From Oscillospiraceae bacterium (lineage in GTDB: Bacteria; Bacillota; Clostridia; Oscillospirales; Ruminococcaceae), in contig JAIKWY010000223.1 in the NCBI GenBank assembly GCA_024684395.1, positions 29,986-93,985 of the forward strand: a stretch of DNA of 64,000 nt. Reading direction: 5' to 3'. The first letter of the stretch is position 1; each line of letters opens with the position of its first letter. This document shows, one piece after another, positions 19,458-28,761 of this stretch. Under the pieces are notes generated by a model that was given only the letters and a program-made list of their open reading frames with translations, ran no database searches and was not told the DNA's origin. The translations under genes were made by a program, and so were the position numbers.

Positions 19458-20467
19458 GCCTGCTCCTCCTCTACGATCTTACACTCCAGCTTCCCGACAT
19501 TCCTGTCCGGGACGATGTACATGCGTGTGCCGTAGTTCTCATAGAAATGCCGCAGGTTCTCCTGCTTCTGTCCGATCGCCTTGCTGATGCAGGACGGATG
19601 GACGGCGATCTTGTACATGTCCTTCCACTTCAAGCCGTCCTTCTCCACGACAGCCATTTCGATGGCATTGCGGAAGATGCGGCTCTCGCAGAGCTCCCGG
19701 AACGCCGGATGATAGAACCCGCCGAGCGCCTTCTGCTCCACCAGATCCTCGGCATGGAGCCCGACCTTGATGATGCGGATGCCTTCCTCCCGGAAGCGCT
19801 CCATCATCTCTGCCACCTCGCTGACCATCCGCTCAAACGGGATGGGCTCGTACTCGCCGGCTTGGAATCGCTCCGCCAGCTCCGTGCCTTCGAGGATGAC
19901 GACCGGATAGATGCGCACCGTGTCCGGCTTGATGTCGCAGACAGCCTCCGCCGTGCGCCGGTCAGAGTCGATGCTGCTCCCGTAGAGCCCCGGCATGATC
20001 TGCAAGCCGACCTCAAAGCCCTTCTCCCGGATCAGTTTCACCGCACGCCGCACATCCTCAGCCGTGTGACCTCTGCCGTTCTTTTCGAGGACATCATCAT
20101 CGAGTGACTGCACGCCGAGCTCGATCGCCGTCACACCATAGGTATGCAGCATGTGCAGGATGTCCTCGTCGATGGCATCCGGTCTTGTGGAAATGCGGAT
20201 GCCCCGGCAGCGCTTGGCATAGGGCTCCGCCGCTTCGAGCAGCTCCCGCATATAGCCGTGCGGGATGGCCGTGAAGCTCCCCCCGAAGAAGGCGATCTCC
20301 GTGTTGGAAAGGTCGCTGATCTCCCGGAATGCCTCCTCGCAGATACAGCGCACATCCCCTGCCCCCGGCAGACGCTTCTGTGCCGTGATGGCGTTCTGAT
20401 CGCAGAAGCTGCACCGGTGCGGGCAGCCTGCATACGGAATAAAAATGGCGATATTACAGTGTTTCAT
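19454..20467 (-). CDS. Elp3-like radical SAM protein
   Basis: MKHCNIAIFIPYAGCPHRCSFCDQNAI (CxxxCxxC), EIAFFGGSFTAIP; the ORF-track extension upstream of 20467 is repeat-derived. Confidence 0.9.
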   Translation of the reverse strand: MKHCNIAIFIPYAGCPHRCSFCDQNAITAQKRLPGAGDVRCICEEAFREISDLSNTEIAFFGGSFTAIPHGYMRELLEAAEPYAKRCRGIRISTRPDAIDEDILHMLHTYGVTAIELGVQSLDDDVLEKNGRGHTAEDVRRAVKLIREKGFEVGLQIMPGLYGSSIDSDRRTAEAVCDIKPDTVRIYPVVILEGTELAERFQAGEYEPIPFERMVSEVAEMMERFREEGIRIIKVGLHAEDLVEQKALGGFYHPAFRELCESRIFRNAIEMAVVEKDGLKWKDMYKIAVHPSCISKAIGQKQENLRHFYENYGTRMYIVPDRNVGKLECKIVEEEQA

Positions 20468-20479
20468 AGTTGTCTCTCC

Positions 20480-20645
20480 CGTGCGGAGCGCCGCGGGGAG
20501 CCCCCGCTGGCATCCTGCTTCGCAATTTGATACTGCACCGCTTCGACGGCCGCTTGCTCCCAATGGCTCCGCCAAAGGTCGCAATGCTGTGCATTCTATG
20601 CCGCCGCAGCTAAAGCTGCTCCAATGCAGTTCATGATGTTTTTAC
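20480..20645 (+). repeat. Dispersed repeat family A copy
   Basis: gcggggagcccccgctggcatcctgcttcgcaatttgatactgcaccgcttc ... gctcccaatggctccgccaaaggtcgcaatgc ... gctgctccaatgcagttcatgatgttt. Confidence 0.8.
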
Positions 20646-20714
20646 TCACCGGCAGAGCGATCCCGCCGGCACCATTTTCATTTCCTACTGTCCTTATGAT
20701 TCTTTCTCTTTATG

Positions 20715-20870
20715 ATACAATTGTCTGAAGCCCCGAAGAGCTGCATGAGAGCATCCGAATGGATGCGATGTGCTGAAATGCTTAGCTTTGCAGCCTTTGC
20801 GAAGCATTGGCTGCAAGCGTTCGTTGAAAAGGAGTACCGTAATCCTCGAAGCAGGATGGATGCAGCGTCA
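20715..20870 (-). repeat. Dispersed repeat family A copy, inverted
   Basis: gagcatccgaatggatgcgatg ... cttagctttgcagcctttgcgaagcattggctgcaagcg; opposite orientation to 20480-20645. Confidence 0.7.
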
Positions 20871-20875
20871 CGCTG

Positions 20876-21571
20876 CTACTCCGTCTCTATGCCCATGAGC
20901 TCCAATGCTTCCTTGGCGGCAAGCTGTTCGGCTTCCTTCTTGGACTTGCCGACGCCTGTGCCGATGACATTGGTGTTGAGCTGTACCTCCACGGTGAAGG
21001 TCTTGTTGTGGTCGGGACCCGCATCGGAGACGAGGACATATTCCACATTCTCCTCCGGGTTGCGCTGGATGACCTCCTGCAATGCCGTCTTGTAATCCCC
21101 GAACAGCACCGCACGGTTCTCCGGGAGCTTCTCCGGGATGAACCGCATGATATGCTTCCGGGCAGCTTCGAGACCGCCGTCCAGATAGATGGCAGCGATC
21201 ACCGCCTCGAACGCATCCGCTAAGATGGACGGGCGCTCTCTGCCGCCGGTGTGCTCCTCGCCCTTGCCGAGCAGGAGGAAATCCCCCAGCCGGATCCGCA
21301 GTGCAAATTTATGCAGCGACTTCTCACACACGAGCGCCGCACGGATCTTGGTCAGCTCGCCCTCCGGCAGATCCGGATAGTGCAAAAACAGATACTGCGA
21401 CACCACCACGGACAGCACCGAGTCGCCCAGGAACTCCAGACGCTCATTGCTGCGGCGGGTCTTTTTCTTTTCATTCGCATAGGAGGAATGCGACAGCGCC
21501 TCATGCAGATACTCCGGATTCTGGAACCGGTATTGCAGGAGCTCCTCCAGCTCAGTCAGTGATACTTCCAT
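20876..21571 (-). CDS. rnc: Ribonuclease III
   Basis: NERLEFLGDSVLSVVVSQYLF, ILADAFEAVIAAIYLDGG, C-terminal dsRBD. Confidence 0.97.
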   Translation of the reverse strand: MEVSLTELEELLQYRFQNPEYLHEALSHSSYANEKKKTRRSNERLEFLGDSVLSVVVSQYLFLHYPDLPEGELTKIRAALVCEKSLHKFALRIRLGDFLLLGKGEEHTGGRERPSILADAFEAVIAAIYLDGGLEAARKHIMRFIPEKLPENRAVLFGDYKTALQEVIQRNPEENVEYVLVSDAGPDHNKTFTVEVQLNTNVIGTGVGKSKKEAEQLAAKEALELMGIETE

Positions 21572-21573
21572 AC

Positions 21574-22566
21574 TTACGCCTCTTTCATAGCTTCGATCGT
21601 GCGGGCGATCTCGTTGACCATGTCGCCCTCCACACAGCGCTTTGCCTGCCGGATGGCGTTGAAGAACGCCTTGGCATCCGAGCTGCCGTGCGCCTTGATG
21701 ACGGGGTATGCCGCACCGAGGATGATGCCGCCGCCCTCTTCCTTGTAGTCCATCTGCTTCCGGAATGCCTTGATCTTCCCGAGGATGAACAGCGCCGCCA
21801 GCTTTCCGCCGCCGCTGAACCAGTCCTGTAGCTTGTCCCGGAAGAAGCCGCCCATGCCCTCATAGAGCTTGAGGATCATGTTCCCCGCAAAGCCGTCCGC
21901 CACGACCACGTCAAAGTTGCCCTGCGGGAGCTCACGAGCCTCCGCATTGCCGACAAAGTTGAGCGAGGACGCCTGCAACAGCTTGTAGGTCTCGAGCTCG
22001 AGCTCTCTGCCCTTCGTCTCCTCGGCACCGACATTCAGCAGACCCACACGGGGGCGCTCGATGCCCTTGACGCATTTCATATATGCCGAACCCATGACGG
22101 CGAACTGCACCATCATTTCGGGGCGGCACTCGATATTGGCGCCCGCATCGAGCAGAATGAATTTGTCCTTGGCGGTGGGGAGCATGGCAGTCATGGCAGG
22201 GCGCTTGATGCCCTTGATCCGGCGTGTGATGAGCGTGGCGCCCGTCACCAGACCCCCGGAGCTGCCGGCGCTGATGAAGGCATCGCCCTGCCCGTCCCGG
22301 AGCGCCTGCAAGCCCACCGCAAGGGAAGTGTCCTTTCCCTCCTTGACGATGGTCGCCGGCTGCGCATGGATGTCAAAGACCTCCGGCGCATGGAGCAGCT
22401 TCATGTCGGCGATGTTCACGCCAAGCTCCTCCGCACAGGCACGGATCTTCGCCTCGTCCCCGCAGAGCGTCATTTCCACGCCCAGCTCGTCGATCGCCTG
22501 CCGTGCCGCCTTTATGATCTCGGCAGGCGCATTGTCCCCGCCGAATGCATCTATGATGATGTTCAT
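21574..22566 (-). CDS. plsX: Phosphate acyltransferase PlsX
   Basis: MNIIIDAFGGDNAPAEIIKAA ... ISAGSSGGLVTGATLITRRIKGIKRPAM ... VADGFAGNMILKLYEG. Confidence 0.97.
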   Translation of the reverse strand: MNIIIDAFGGDNAPAEIIKAARQAIDELGVEMTLCGDEAKIRACAEELGVNIADMKLLHAPEVFDIHAQPATIVKEGKDTSLAVGLQALRDGQGDAFISAGSSGGLVTGATLITRRIKGIKRPAMTAMLPTAKDKFILLDAGANIECRPEMMVQFAVMGSAYMKCVKGIERPRVGLLNVGAEETKGRELELETYKLLQASSLNFVGNAEARELPQGNFDVVVADGFAGNMILKLYEGMGGFFRDKLQDWFSGGGKLAALFILGKIKAFRKQMDYKEEGGGIILGAAYPVIKAHGSSDAKAFFNAIRQAKRCVEGDMVNEIARTIEAMKEA

Positions 22567-22602
22567 GTGTTCACCTCTTTGTGAATGATTTGTCGCTAAT
22601 TA

Positions 22603-23634
22603 TCAGTATTTATGCCCGCAGCGGGAGCATTTGGTACCGAAAAGCCCCTTTTTCAATCGACCGGCGCAGTATTCACAGTAGCCCTTCTGTGGAAAACCTG
22701 CATATTGAAAAATAGGAAATTGATAAATAGGTGTCCTTACCTGTTCCGGATCGAGAGCAGTGCAATCCTTAAACATAAAACCGATGCTTACCAGGCTGTC
22801 TGGGAAGGTGACAGAGGTCAGACTGGTGCAGCCAGAGAATGCATTTTCTCCGATACTTGTCACGCTGTTTGGGATGGTGATCGAGGTCAGACTGGTGCAG
22901 CCAGAGAATGCATGAACTCCGATGCTTGTCACACTGTCCGGAATAGTGACAGAGGTCAGGCTGGCGCAGTCATGGAACACATAACTATCGATTTTTGTCA
23001 TGCTACCTGGAATGTTGACAGATCTCAGACTGGTGCAGCCAGAGAATGCATGAACTTCGATGCTTGTCACACTGTCAGGAATGGTGACAGAGGTCAGACT
23101 GGTGCAACCATTGAACGCCGCCACCCCGATATATGTCACATTGTTCGGAATGGTGACAGAGGTCAGACTGGTGCAACCATTGAACATCAACCTCCCGATT
23201 CTTGTCACACTGGTCGAGATGGTGACAGAGGTCAGACTGGTGCAGCCATCGAATACAAGCTCGTCGATAAGTGTCACACTGTTAGGGATAGTGATAGAGG
23301 TCAGGCTGGTGCAGTTCTTAAACGCACAATTATCGATGCTTGTAACGCTATCCGGGATGGTAACAGAGGTCAGGCGGGTGCAGCCTTGGAATGCACTGCG
23401 TCCGATGCTTGTCACGCCGTCAGCGAATGTGACAGAGGACAGGCTGGTGCAGTTTTTAAATCCTTCGGGCATATAAGTCACACTTTTGGGGATGGTGACA
23501 GAAGTCAGGTTTGTGCAGTAATGGAACGCTCTATCTCCGATGCTTTCCACGCCTTCCGGGATCACAACATCCGGCAAATAGCCATTGTATTCTTTCAGCA
23601 TGCCATACTCAATGATAAAATCTGAATTATTCAC
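22603..23634 (-). CDS. BspA-type LRR (LRR_5) protein with C-terminal zinc ribbon; no signal peptide
   Basis: Repeating 23-aa units (xCTSLTSVTIPDSVTSIGxxAF); C-term CEYCAGRLKKGLFGTKCSRCGHKY. Confidence 0.9.
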   Translation of the reverse strand: MNNSDFIIEYGMLKEYNGYLPDVVIPEGVESIGDRAFHYCTNLTSVTIPKSVTYMPEGFKNCTSLSSVTFADGVTSIGRSAFQGCTRLTSVTIPDSVTSIDNCAFKNCTSLTSITIPNSVTLIDELVFDGCTSLTSVTISTSVTRIGRLMFNGCTSLTSVTIPNNVTYIGVAAFNGCTSLTSVTIPDSVTSIEVHAFSGCTSLRSVNIPGSMTKIDSYVFHDCASLTSVTIPDSVTSIGVHAFSGCTSLTSITIPNSVTSIGENAFSGCTSLTSVTFPDSLVSIGFMFKDCTALDPEQVRTPIYQFPIFQYAGFPQKGYCEYCAGRLKKGLFGTKCSRCGHKY

Positions 23635-23739
23635 ATCAACACACCTCCTTCAAAACCGCTGATGCGCTGCTCCCGTGTTGTCAGCAGCCGGCTGCAAAGA
23701 TCACATATGATTGCCTGCATCGTGATCCCTCCTGATTTA

Positions 23740-24627
23740 TTATTTATTAAGCTCCGTACAATCCAGAAACACATCCCGCCCGAGCTGTATCCCGTCCGGC
23801 AGGCTGACATGTTCCAGCCGTCCGCACCGCCAGAATGCCCGGTCGCCGATGCGCTGCACGCTCGCCGGGATGGCGATCTCCGTCAGGTTCCCGCAGTCGA
23901 TGAAGGCGCCGTCCTTGATGTGCGTCACGCCTTCTTCAAGGATGACCTCCGTCAGGCTCGTACATCCCCGGAAGGCATCACCGCCGATCTGCGCCACCGT
24001 CCCCGGGATGCGGATGCGTTTGAGACTGGTGCAGTCCCGGAACGCCGCATTGTCAATGAGCTTCATGCCCTCGGGGATCGTCACTTCTGTCAGCTGCGTG
24101 CAGCCCTCGAACATCCCGATCGGGAGGCTTTCCAGCCCCTCCGGCAGATCCGCTGAGGTCAGGCGCTCACAGCCCGCAAAGGCATACTCACCGAGCTCCG
24201 TTCCGGCGCCCAGGATCGTGGCTTTTGTCAGCAGCTCGCAGCCGCTGAATGCCCGGTAGCCGATGCGCTCCACGCTCGCCGGGATGGTGATACTGCGCAG
24301 TGTCGGGCTGTCGCAGAATGCCTGTCTGCCGATTTTTGTCACGCTCTCCGGGATGGAAATGCTGTTCAGCCCGAAGTCCTCGAAGCACCGGTTGCCGATC
24401 GCCGTCACGGTCTCCGGGAGGACAACATCCACCGCATCACCGTAGTAGGCTTTCAGGACGCCGTTCTCGATCCAGAAGTCACCCGCCAGGATGACAGGCT
24501 CCGGCTCACCCGGCTGCAAGGTATACTGCGCACCGCATTCCGTGCAGGTGTACTGCCTGCCCTTTTTCGAGAACTGCGTATTTCCGCAGCGCTTGCAGTA
24601 CATCGTCTGCATGGTCTGCATCGTCAT
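23740..24627 (-). CDS. LRR_5 protein with N-terminal zinc ribbon; no signal peptide
   Basis: MTMQTMQTMYCKRCGNTQFSKKGRQYTCTECGAQYTLQPG followed by LRR units. Confidence 0.88.
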   Translation of the reverse strand: MTMQTMQTMYCKRCGNTQFSKKGRQYTCTECGAQYTLQPGEPEPVILAGDFWIENGVLKAYYGDAVDVVLPETVTAIGNRCFEDFGLNSISIPESVTKIGRQAFCDSPTLRSITIPASVERIGYRAFSGCELLTKATILGAGTELGEYAFAGCERLTSADLPEGLESLPIGMFEGCTQLTEVTIPEGMKLIDNAAFRDCTSLKRIRIPGTVAQIGGDAFRGCTSLTEVILEEGVTHIKDGAFIDCGNLTEIAIPASVQRIGDRAFWRCGRLEHVSLPDGIQLGRDVFLDCTELNK

Positions 24628-24634
24628 CACCCCG

Positions 24635-25891
24635 CTACAGCCGGAACCGATCCTCCGGCGCTGCAAAGCCGAAATGTTCTTCCTTGTAATGCATCAGAAA
24701 GAGCTGCACCTCATGGAAACCGCACACGATGGCAGCTTCGATGCAGTCGTCGATATTGTCCGCCGTCAGGAGCTCACGGCGCTGTATCACATGCCTGATA
24801 TGCGCCAGCTCCTCCGGTTCCTGCAAGCAGTTTTGGAGCGCTATATGGAGATGCCCCTCCAGATACCTGCGTGTGACGGCATCCTCCGGATGATCCTCCA
24901 CGACCTGCACCGCCAGCTCCGCAAACTCATATTGGTCTGAGCAATTGTAGTTCCCGGTGAGGATCATGTTCAGGCAGATGGAAAAATACCGCCTGTGATC
25001 ACTGATGGAAGCCGGGTGCGTGCCATCCAGTGCCCGTAGTCTTTCACTGCATCTGCGGATGGTTTCCGGATCCAGCTCCATGCTGCGGATGGTAATGCTT
25101 TGCAGTGCATCGAAGCAGTCGAACGCACCTCTGCCGATCTGCGTCAGACTGTCCGGGAGCCTGATCTGCCGCAGGCTTTTGCAAAACATGAACGCACTGT
25201 CGCCGATGCTCGTCAGACCCTCCGGAAGGCAGATGCTGTCAAGGCGTCCGCATGCATAGAATGCATCGTTCCCGATGCTCGTCAGACCCTCCGAAAGGCA
25301 GATGCTGTCAAGGCGTCCGCATCCACAGAATGCACTGTCGCCGATGCATGTCACGCTGCCCGGTATCGTCACAGAGGTCAGGTATTCACAGTATTCAAAA
25401 GCGGATCCTGCGATGCTCGTCAGACTGTCCGGCAGTACCAGAGAGGTCAGTCTGCAATCGCTAAACGCTTTTTCTCCGATGCTCGTCAGGCTGTCGGAGA
25501 AGGCGATCGCTGTAAGCTCCGTGCAGCCTTCAAAGGCGCCGTTCCCGATGCTCGTCAGCGTGTGCGGGAGGACGACATCGGTGATGCTTTCACAGCCGCA
25601 GAACACACGGTCTGCGATGTGCGTCACGCCTTCGGGGATCACGATCCCACCCACAGGCTCCAGCTCGATGGGACGCACCCCATATTCCCGCATCGCTTCC
25701 TCTAACAGTGTCCTGTATGGAGTCGATGTGCCCCAGCCGATAAAGTCCTCCAGCACGCCGTCTTTGATGACAAAGTCCGAAGCCGAGGTAACCGGCATAT
25801 CATAGAAGGCACCGCACCCGGCGCATACCATCCCTCTGACGTGTCCGCCAAGATCGGCGCTGCCGCATCTTCCGCATCTGCGTGACTGCAT
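24635..25891 (-). CDS. LRR_5 protein with N-terminal zinc ribbon and C-terminal helical domain
   Basis: MQSRRCGRCGSADLGGHVRGMVCAGCGAFYDMP; LRR units; helical tail ending LLTADNIDDCIEAAIVCGFHEVQLFLMHYKEEHFGF. Alternative start 25927. Confidence 0.88.
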   Translation of the reverse strand: MQSRRCGRCGSADLGGHVRGMVCAGCGAFYDMPVTSASDFVIKDGVLEDFIGWGTSTPYRTLLEEAMREYGVRPIELEPVGGIVIPEGVTHIADRVFCGCESITDVVLPHTLTSIGNGAFEGCTELTAIAFSDSLTSIGEKAFSDCRLTSLVLPDSLTSIAGSAFEYCEYLTSVTIPGSVTCIGDSAFCGCGRLDSICLSEGLTSIGNDAFYACGRLDSICLPEGLTSIGDSAFMFCKSLRQIRLPDSLTQIGRGAFDCFDALQSITIRSMELDPETIRRCSERLRALDGTHPASISDHRRYFSICLNMILTGNYNCSDQYEFAELAVQVVEDHPEDAVTRRYLEGHLHIALQNCLQEPEELAHIRHVIQRRELLTADNIDDCIEAAIVCGFHEVQLFLMHYKEEHFGFAAPEDRFRL

Positions 25892-25917
25892 GGCTGTCCT
25901 CCTTGTGTTGCGCCGCC

Positions 25918-26899
25918 TTATCCCCACCGGCGGCAGTAATCCTTTGATAGTACGAGATCACAGCGTGGGCATGTGTACTTAAAAATACCGTTCAGTTTTC
26001 CGCCGCAGCGCACACAGTACCCACCATATTTGCAAAAGCCTGTTCTCTGGAACACAGGTCTCTGGGCAACCGGCGGCACCTTCACGGTCTTAGGATCAAG
26101 GGATACACAACCTGAAAAAGCATTTTCACCAATAAACGTCACCGTATCGGGAAGAACCAGCGTAGTCAGCTTTTTGCAGTCTGAAAAAGCACATTTCCCG
26201 ATTGTTTCCAGATGATCCGGAAAGCTGACAGTCGTCAGATTTTCACATTGGTCAAATGCGCAATCTCCGATGTATAACAAAGTGGAAGGAAGCGTCAGAG
26301 ACGTCGGTCTTTTACAGTATCTGAACGCCCACTGAAGGATGACCCGCACGCCCTCAGGGATCGTCACATTCTTCAAATTTTCGCAACAGTAGAAGGCTGA
26401 ACTGCCCAGCGTGTCCAGACTGCTGGAGAGCCGTGCGGAAACCAAAGACGTACAACTGCCAAATGCCTGTCCCTGAACCGTTGTCACGGAATCCGGAAGC
26501 GTGATGCTTTTCAGGTTTCTGCATTCGTCAAATGCCATATGTCCGATGATCTGTACTCCATAGGGAATATGGACTTCTTCAATGGGCAGTCTTCTGAAAC
26601 ACTGTTCTCCGATCGCAACGACACCGCTCGGGATCTCCACAATGGGTGAATCACCGTAATACTTCACGAGAACTCCATTGTTGATGGAACAGCCGTCATC
26701 CTTTGCCCGCTGTTCCATTGTTGATGGAACAGCCGTCATCCTTTGCCCGTTGGGTCGCTTTTTCAGCTGCCTGAGCCGCATCAAACACGCCCCGGATTTC
26801 TTTTAAAGAGTATTGCATCCCGCAGTTCATGCATTTGAAAGCATTGTTAGATTTTATGAGCTGATTGCTTCCGCAAACTTCACATTTCAACACAGCCAT
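25918..26899 (-). pseudogene. LRR_5 gene with N- and C-terminal zinc ribbons, split by a 40-bp-period tandem duplication (frameshift)
   Basis: ORFs 26696-26899 (CEVCGSNQLIKSNNAFKCMNCGMQYSLKE...QRAKDDGCSINNG) and 25918-26784 (...QRAKDDGCSINNGVLVKYYGD... CVRCGGKLNGIFKYTCPRC) overlap through duplicated sequence; frames differ by one. Confidence 0.75.
26674..26749. repeat. 36-bp direct repeat with 40-bp period (26674-26709 and 26714-26749)
   Basis: tccattgttgatggaacagccgtcatcctttgcccg twice, separated by ctgt. Confidence 0.95.
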
Positions 26900-27468
26900 T
26901 ACTTTTCCTCCTGCCGTACAATACAGTAATTATTCCGGAAGCGCTGGATGCCCTTCACGCCCGCCGGGAGGGAGACTCTGGTCAGCGCATCGCAGCCGTC
27001 AAAGATCTCGTTGCCCATGAGCTGTACGCTGTCCGGGATATAGACGGATGTGATCTTCGTATTGCCCCGGAATGCCATCTCCGTGACCACACGCACGCCG
27101 TCCGGGATGATGACCTCGCCGGTACATGCCGAGCCGTCTGCCACGATCCCGTTCACGATGACGAGCGGATCCTCCGCCTGCCGCTCCCGGAGCCACGGTG
27201 TGCCCTGGAACGCCTCGCCCCGGATCTCCCGCAGCGTCTCCGGGAACACGATGTCCACAAGGTCCTTGCAGTCCAGGAACGCCTGAAACCCGATCGCCGT
27301 CAGCCCGGTCGGCAGAATGACCGACTCAAACGGCATGTCATGGAAGCACAGCATCCCAAGGCGGCGCACCCCCGCAGGCACCATCACGGCGGCACTGCTG
27401 CCGAGGTATTGCTTTACGGAATCGCCCTCGATCCGGAAGTTTGCCGGATCATCATCATACAGTTCCAT
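26899..27468 (-). CDS. Short LRR_5 protein without zinc ribbon
   Basis: MELYDDDPANFRIEGDSVKQYLGSSAAVMVPAGVRRLGMLCFHDMPFESVILPTGLTAIGFQAFLDCKDL; ggagg RBS. Confidence 0.85.
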   Translation of the reverse strand: MELYDDDPANFRIEGDSVKQYLGSSAAVMVPAGVRRLGMLCFHDMPFESVILPTGLTAIGFQAFLDCKDLVDIVFPETLREIRGEAFQGTPWLRERQAEDPLVIVNGIVADGSACTGEVIIPDGVRVVTEMAFRGNTKITSVYIPDSVQLMGNEIFDGCDALTRVSLPAGVKGIQRFRNNYCIVRQEEK

Positions 27469-27482
27469 ATTCCATCCTCCTG

Positions 27483-28727
27483 TTAATCCCGATAGACCTT
27501 CCCGCACCGGGAACAGATCCAGAACAGTGCAGCGTAATGGATCCGACCGCCGCAGTATTCGCAGTAGCCCTTTTCCATAAAGCCTGTCCCGGCAAGCACC
27601 CTGTTTTGCACGTTTTCCGAGATATGCGTCTGTTCCGGGTCAAGCGCCTTGCAGTCCCGGAAGGCATCTATCTCCACGAACACCGTGTCCGGCATCGTGA
27701 CGGATGTCAGCGCCGTACAGCCCCGGAATGCCTCTGCGCCGATGCGCTCCACGCTTTCCGGGATCGTCACCTTCACAAGATGCGCATTGCCATAGAATGC
27801 CTTCGGTGCGATGCTCTTGATACAGTCCGGGATCGTGACTTCATCATCATCGCCGGTGAAGCCCTCCAGCACACCCTTGCTGATGCGGAGCGTGCCGGTC
27901 GGGAGCTTTCCGTTTTCCTCGATGCTCTCCGCCAGTCTGCCGTGCGGCTCGGAATAATATTTCTGATCGAACCACGCCCCGCACGCCTTGCAGACAAGCT
28001 GTGTGCCCTCTGTCACCAGCTTCCTGCCGCAGCGTGAACAATAGCCCTGAAACACAAGATCCGCATCAAAGAACGTGCCCTTCTGCGGCACCGGAACGCT
28101 GATTCTTTCCGGATCGAGCGCCGGACAGAACCCGAATACATTGCTGCCGACCTCCGTCACGCTGTCTGCGACAGTGACCGAAGTCAGGCGCATGGATGTC
28201 GTGAATGCTTCGCTCCCGATGTATGCCACGCCGCCCGGGATGGTGACAGCAGTCAGCGCACCTCTTGCAAATGCCTTTGTCCCGATCGTCCGCAGCGTGG
28301 AAGGCAGGCTGACCGTTCCGAGGTCGATGCAGCTCCCGAACGCCTCATCCCCCACGGAGGCAACGCCCTCCGAAAGCGTGAGCGCCTGCATTCCGCAGTG
28401 AAAGAACGCCTTGAAGCTGATATGCCTGATGCCAGCCGGGACAGTGACCTTTGTCATTGCCTCGCAATAGCTGAACGCATACTTCCCGATATAGAGCAGG
28501 CTGTCCGGGAGGTTGATCTCCCTGAGCTGTCTGCAATTATAAAATGCCGAATCCCGGATCTTTTGCAGCCCCTCCGGGAGGATGACCTGTTCCACAGGGA
28601 GCGCTTCGAAGCATTTCTCCCCGATCTCCTTCACATCTGCCGGAACGGTCACGACCGGATCGCTCCCGGTGTACTGCTCCAGCACGCCGAAACGGATGAC
28701 AAAGTCCCGGTGCATCGTGTTCTCCAT
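27483..28727 (-). CDS. LRR_5 protein with internal and C-terminal zinc ribbons
   Basis: LRR block - GYCSRCGRKLVTEGTQLVCKACGAWFD - LRR block - GYCEYCGGRIHYAALFWICSRCGKVYRD. Confidence 0.88.
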   Translation of the reverse strand: MENTMHRDFVIRFGVLEQYTGSDPVVTVPADVKEIGEKCFEALPVEQVILPEGLQKIRDSAFYNCRQLREINLPDSLLYIGKYAFSYCEAMTKVTVPAGIRHISFKAFFHCGMQALTLSEGVASVGDEAFGSCIDLGTVSLPSTLRTIGTKAFARGALTAVTIPGGVAYIGSEAFTTSMRLTSVTVADSVTEVGSNVFGFCPALDPERISVPVPQKGTFFDADLVFQGYCSRCGRKLVTEGTQLVCKACGAWFDQKYYSEPHGRLAESIEENGKLPTGTLRISKGVLEGFTGDDDEVTIPDCIKSIAPKAFYGNAHLVKVTIPESVERIGAEAFRGCTALTSVTMPDTVFVEIDAFRDCKALDPEQTHISENVQNRVLAGTGFMEKGYCEYCGGRIHYAALFWICSRCGKVYRD

Positions 28728-28761
28728 CGGATCCCGCCCCTTTCACATTTCTGTGTACGTC

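Noticed and set aside
19454-20584. N-terminal extension MRPLAEPLGASGRRSGAVSNCEAG... of the radical SAM protein
   Set aside because: The extension is translated repeat family A; the conserved start is MKHCNIAIF at 20467
22780-23480. Regular repeats resembling a CRISPR array
   Set aside because: The 69-bp period is coding (23-aa LRR units) with no conserved repeat/variable spacer structure and no cas genes
22612-23625. 337-aa plus-strand repetitive ORF (GDRGQTGAAREC units)
   Set aside because: Open only because the LRR gene on the other strand is repetitive with a 69-bp period; the LRR frame is the coherent one
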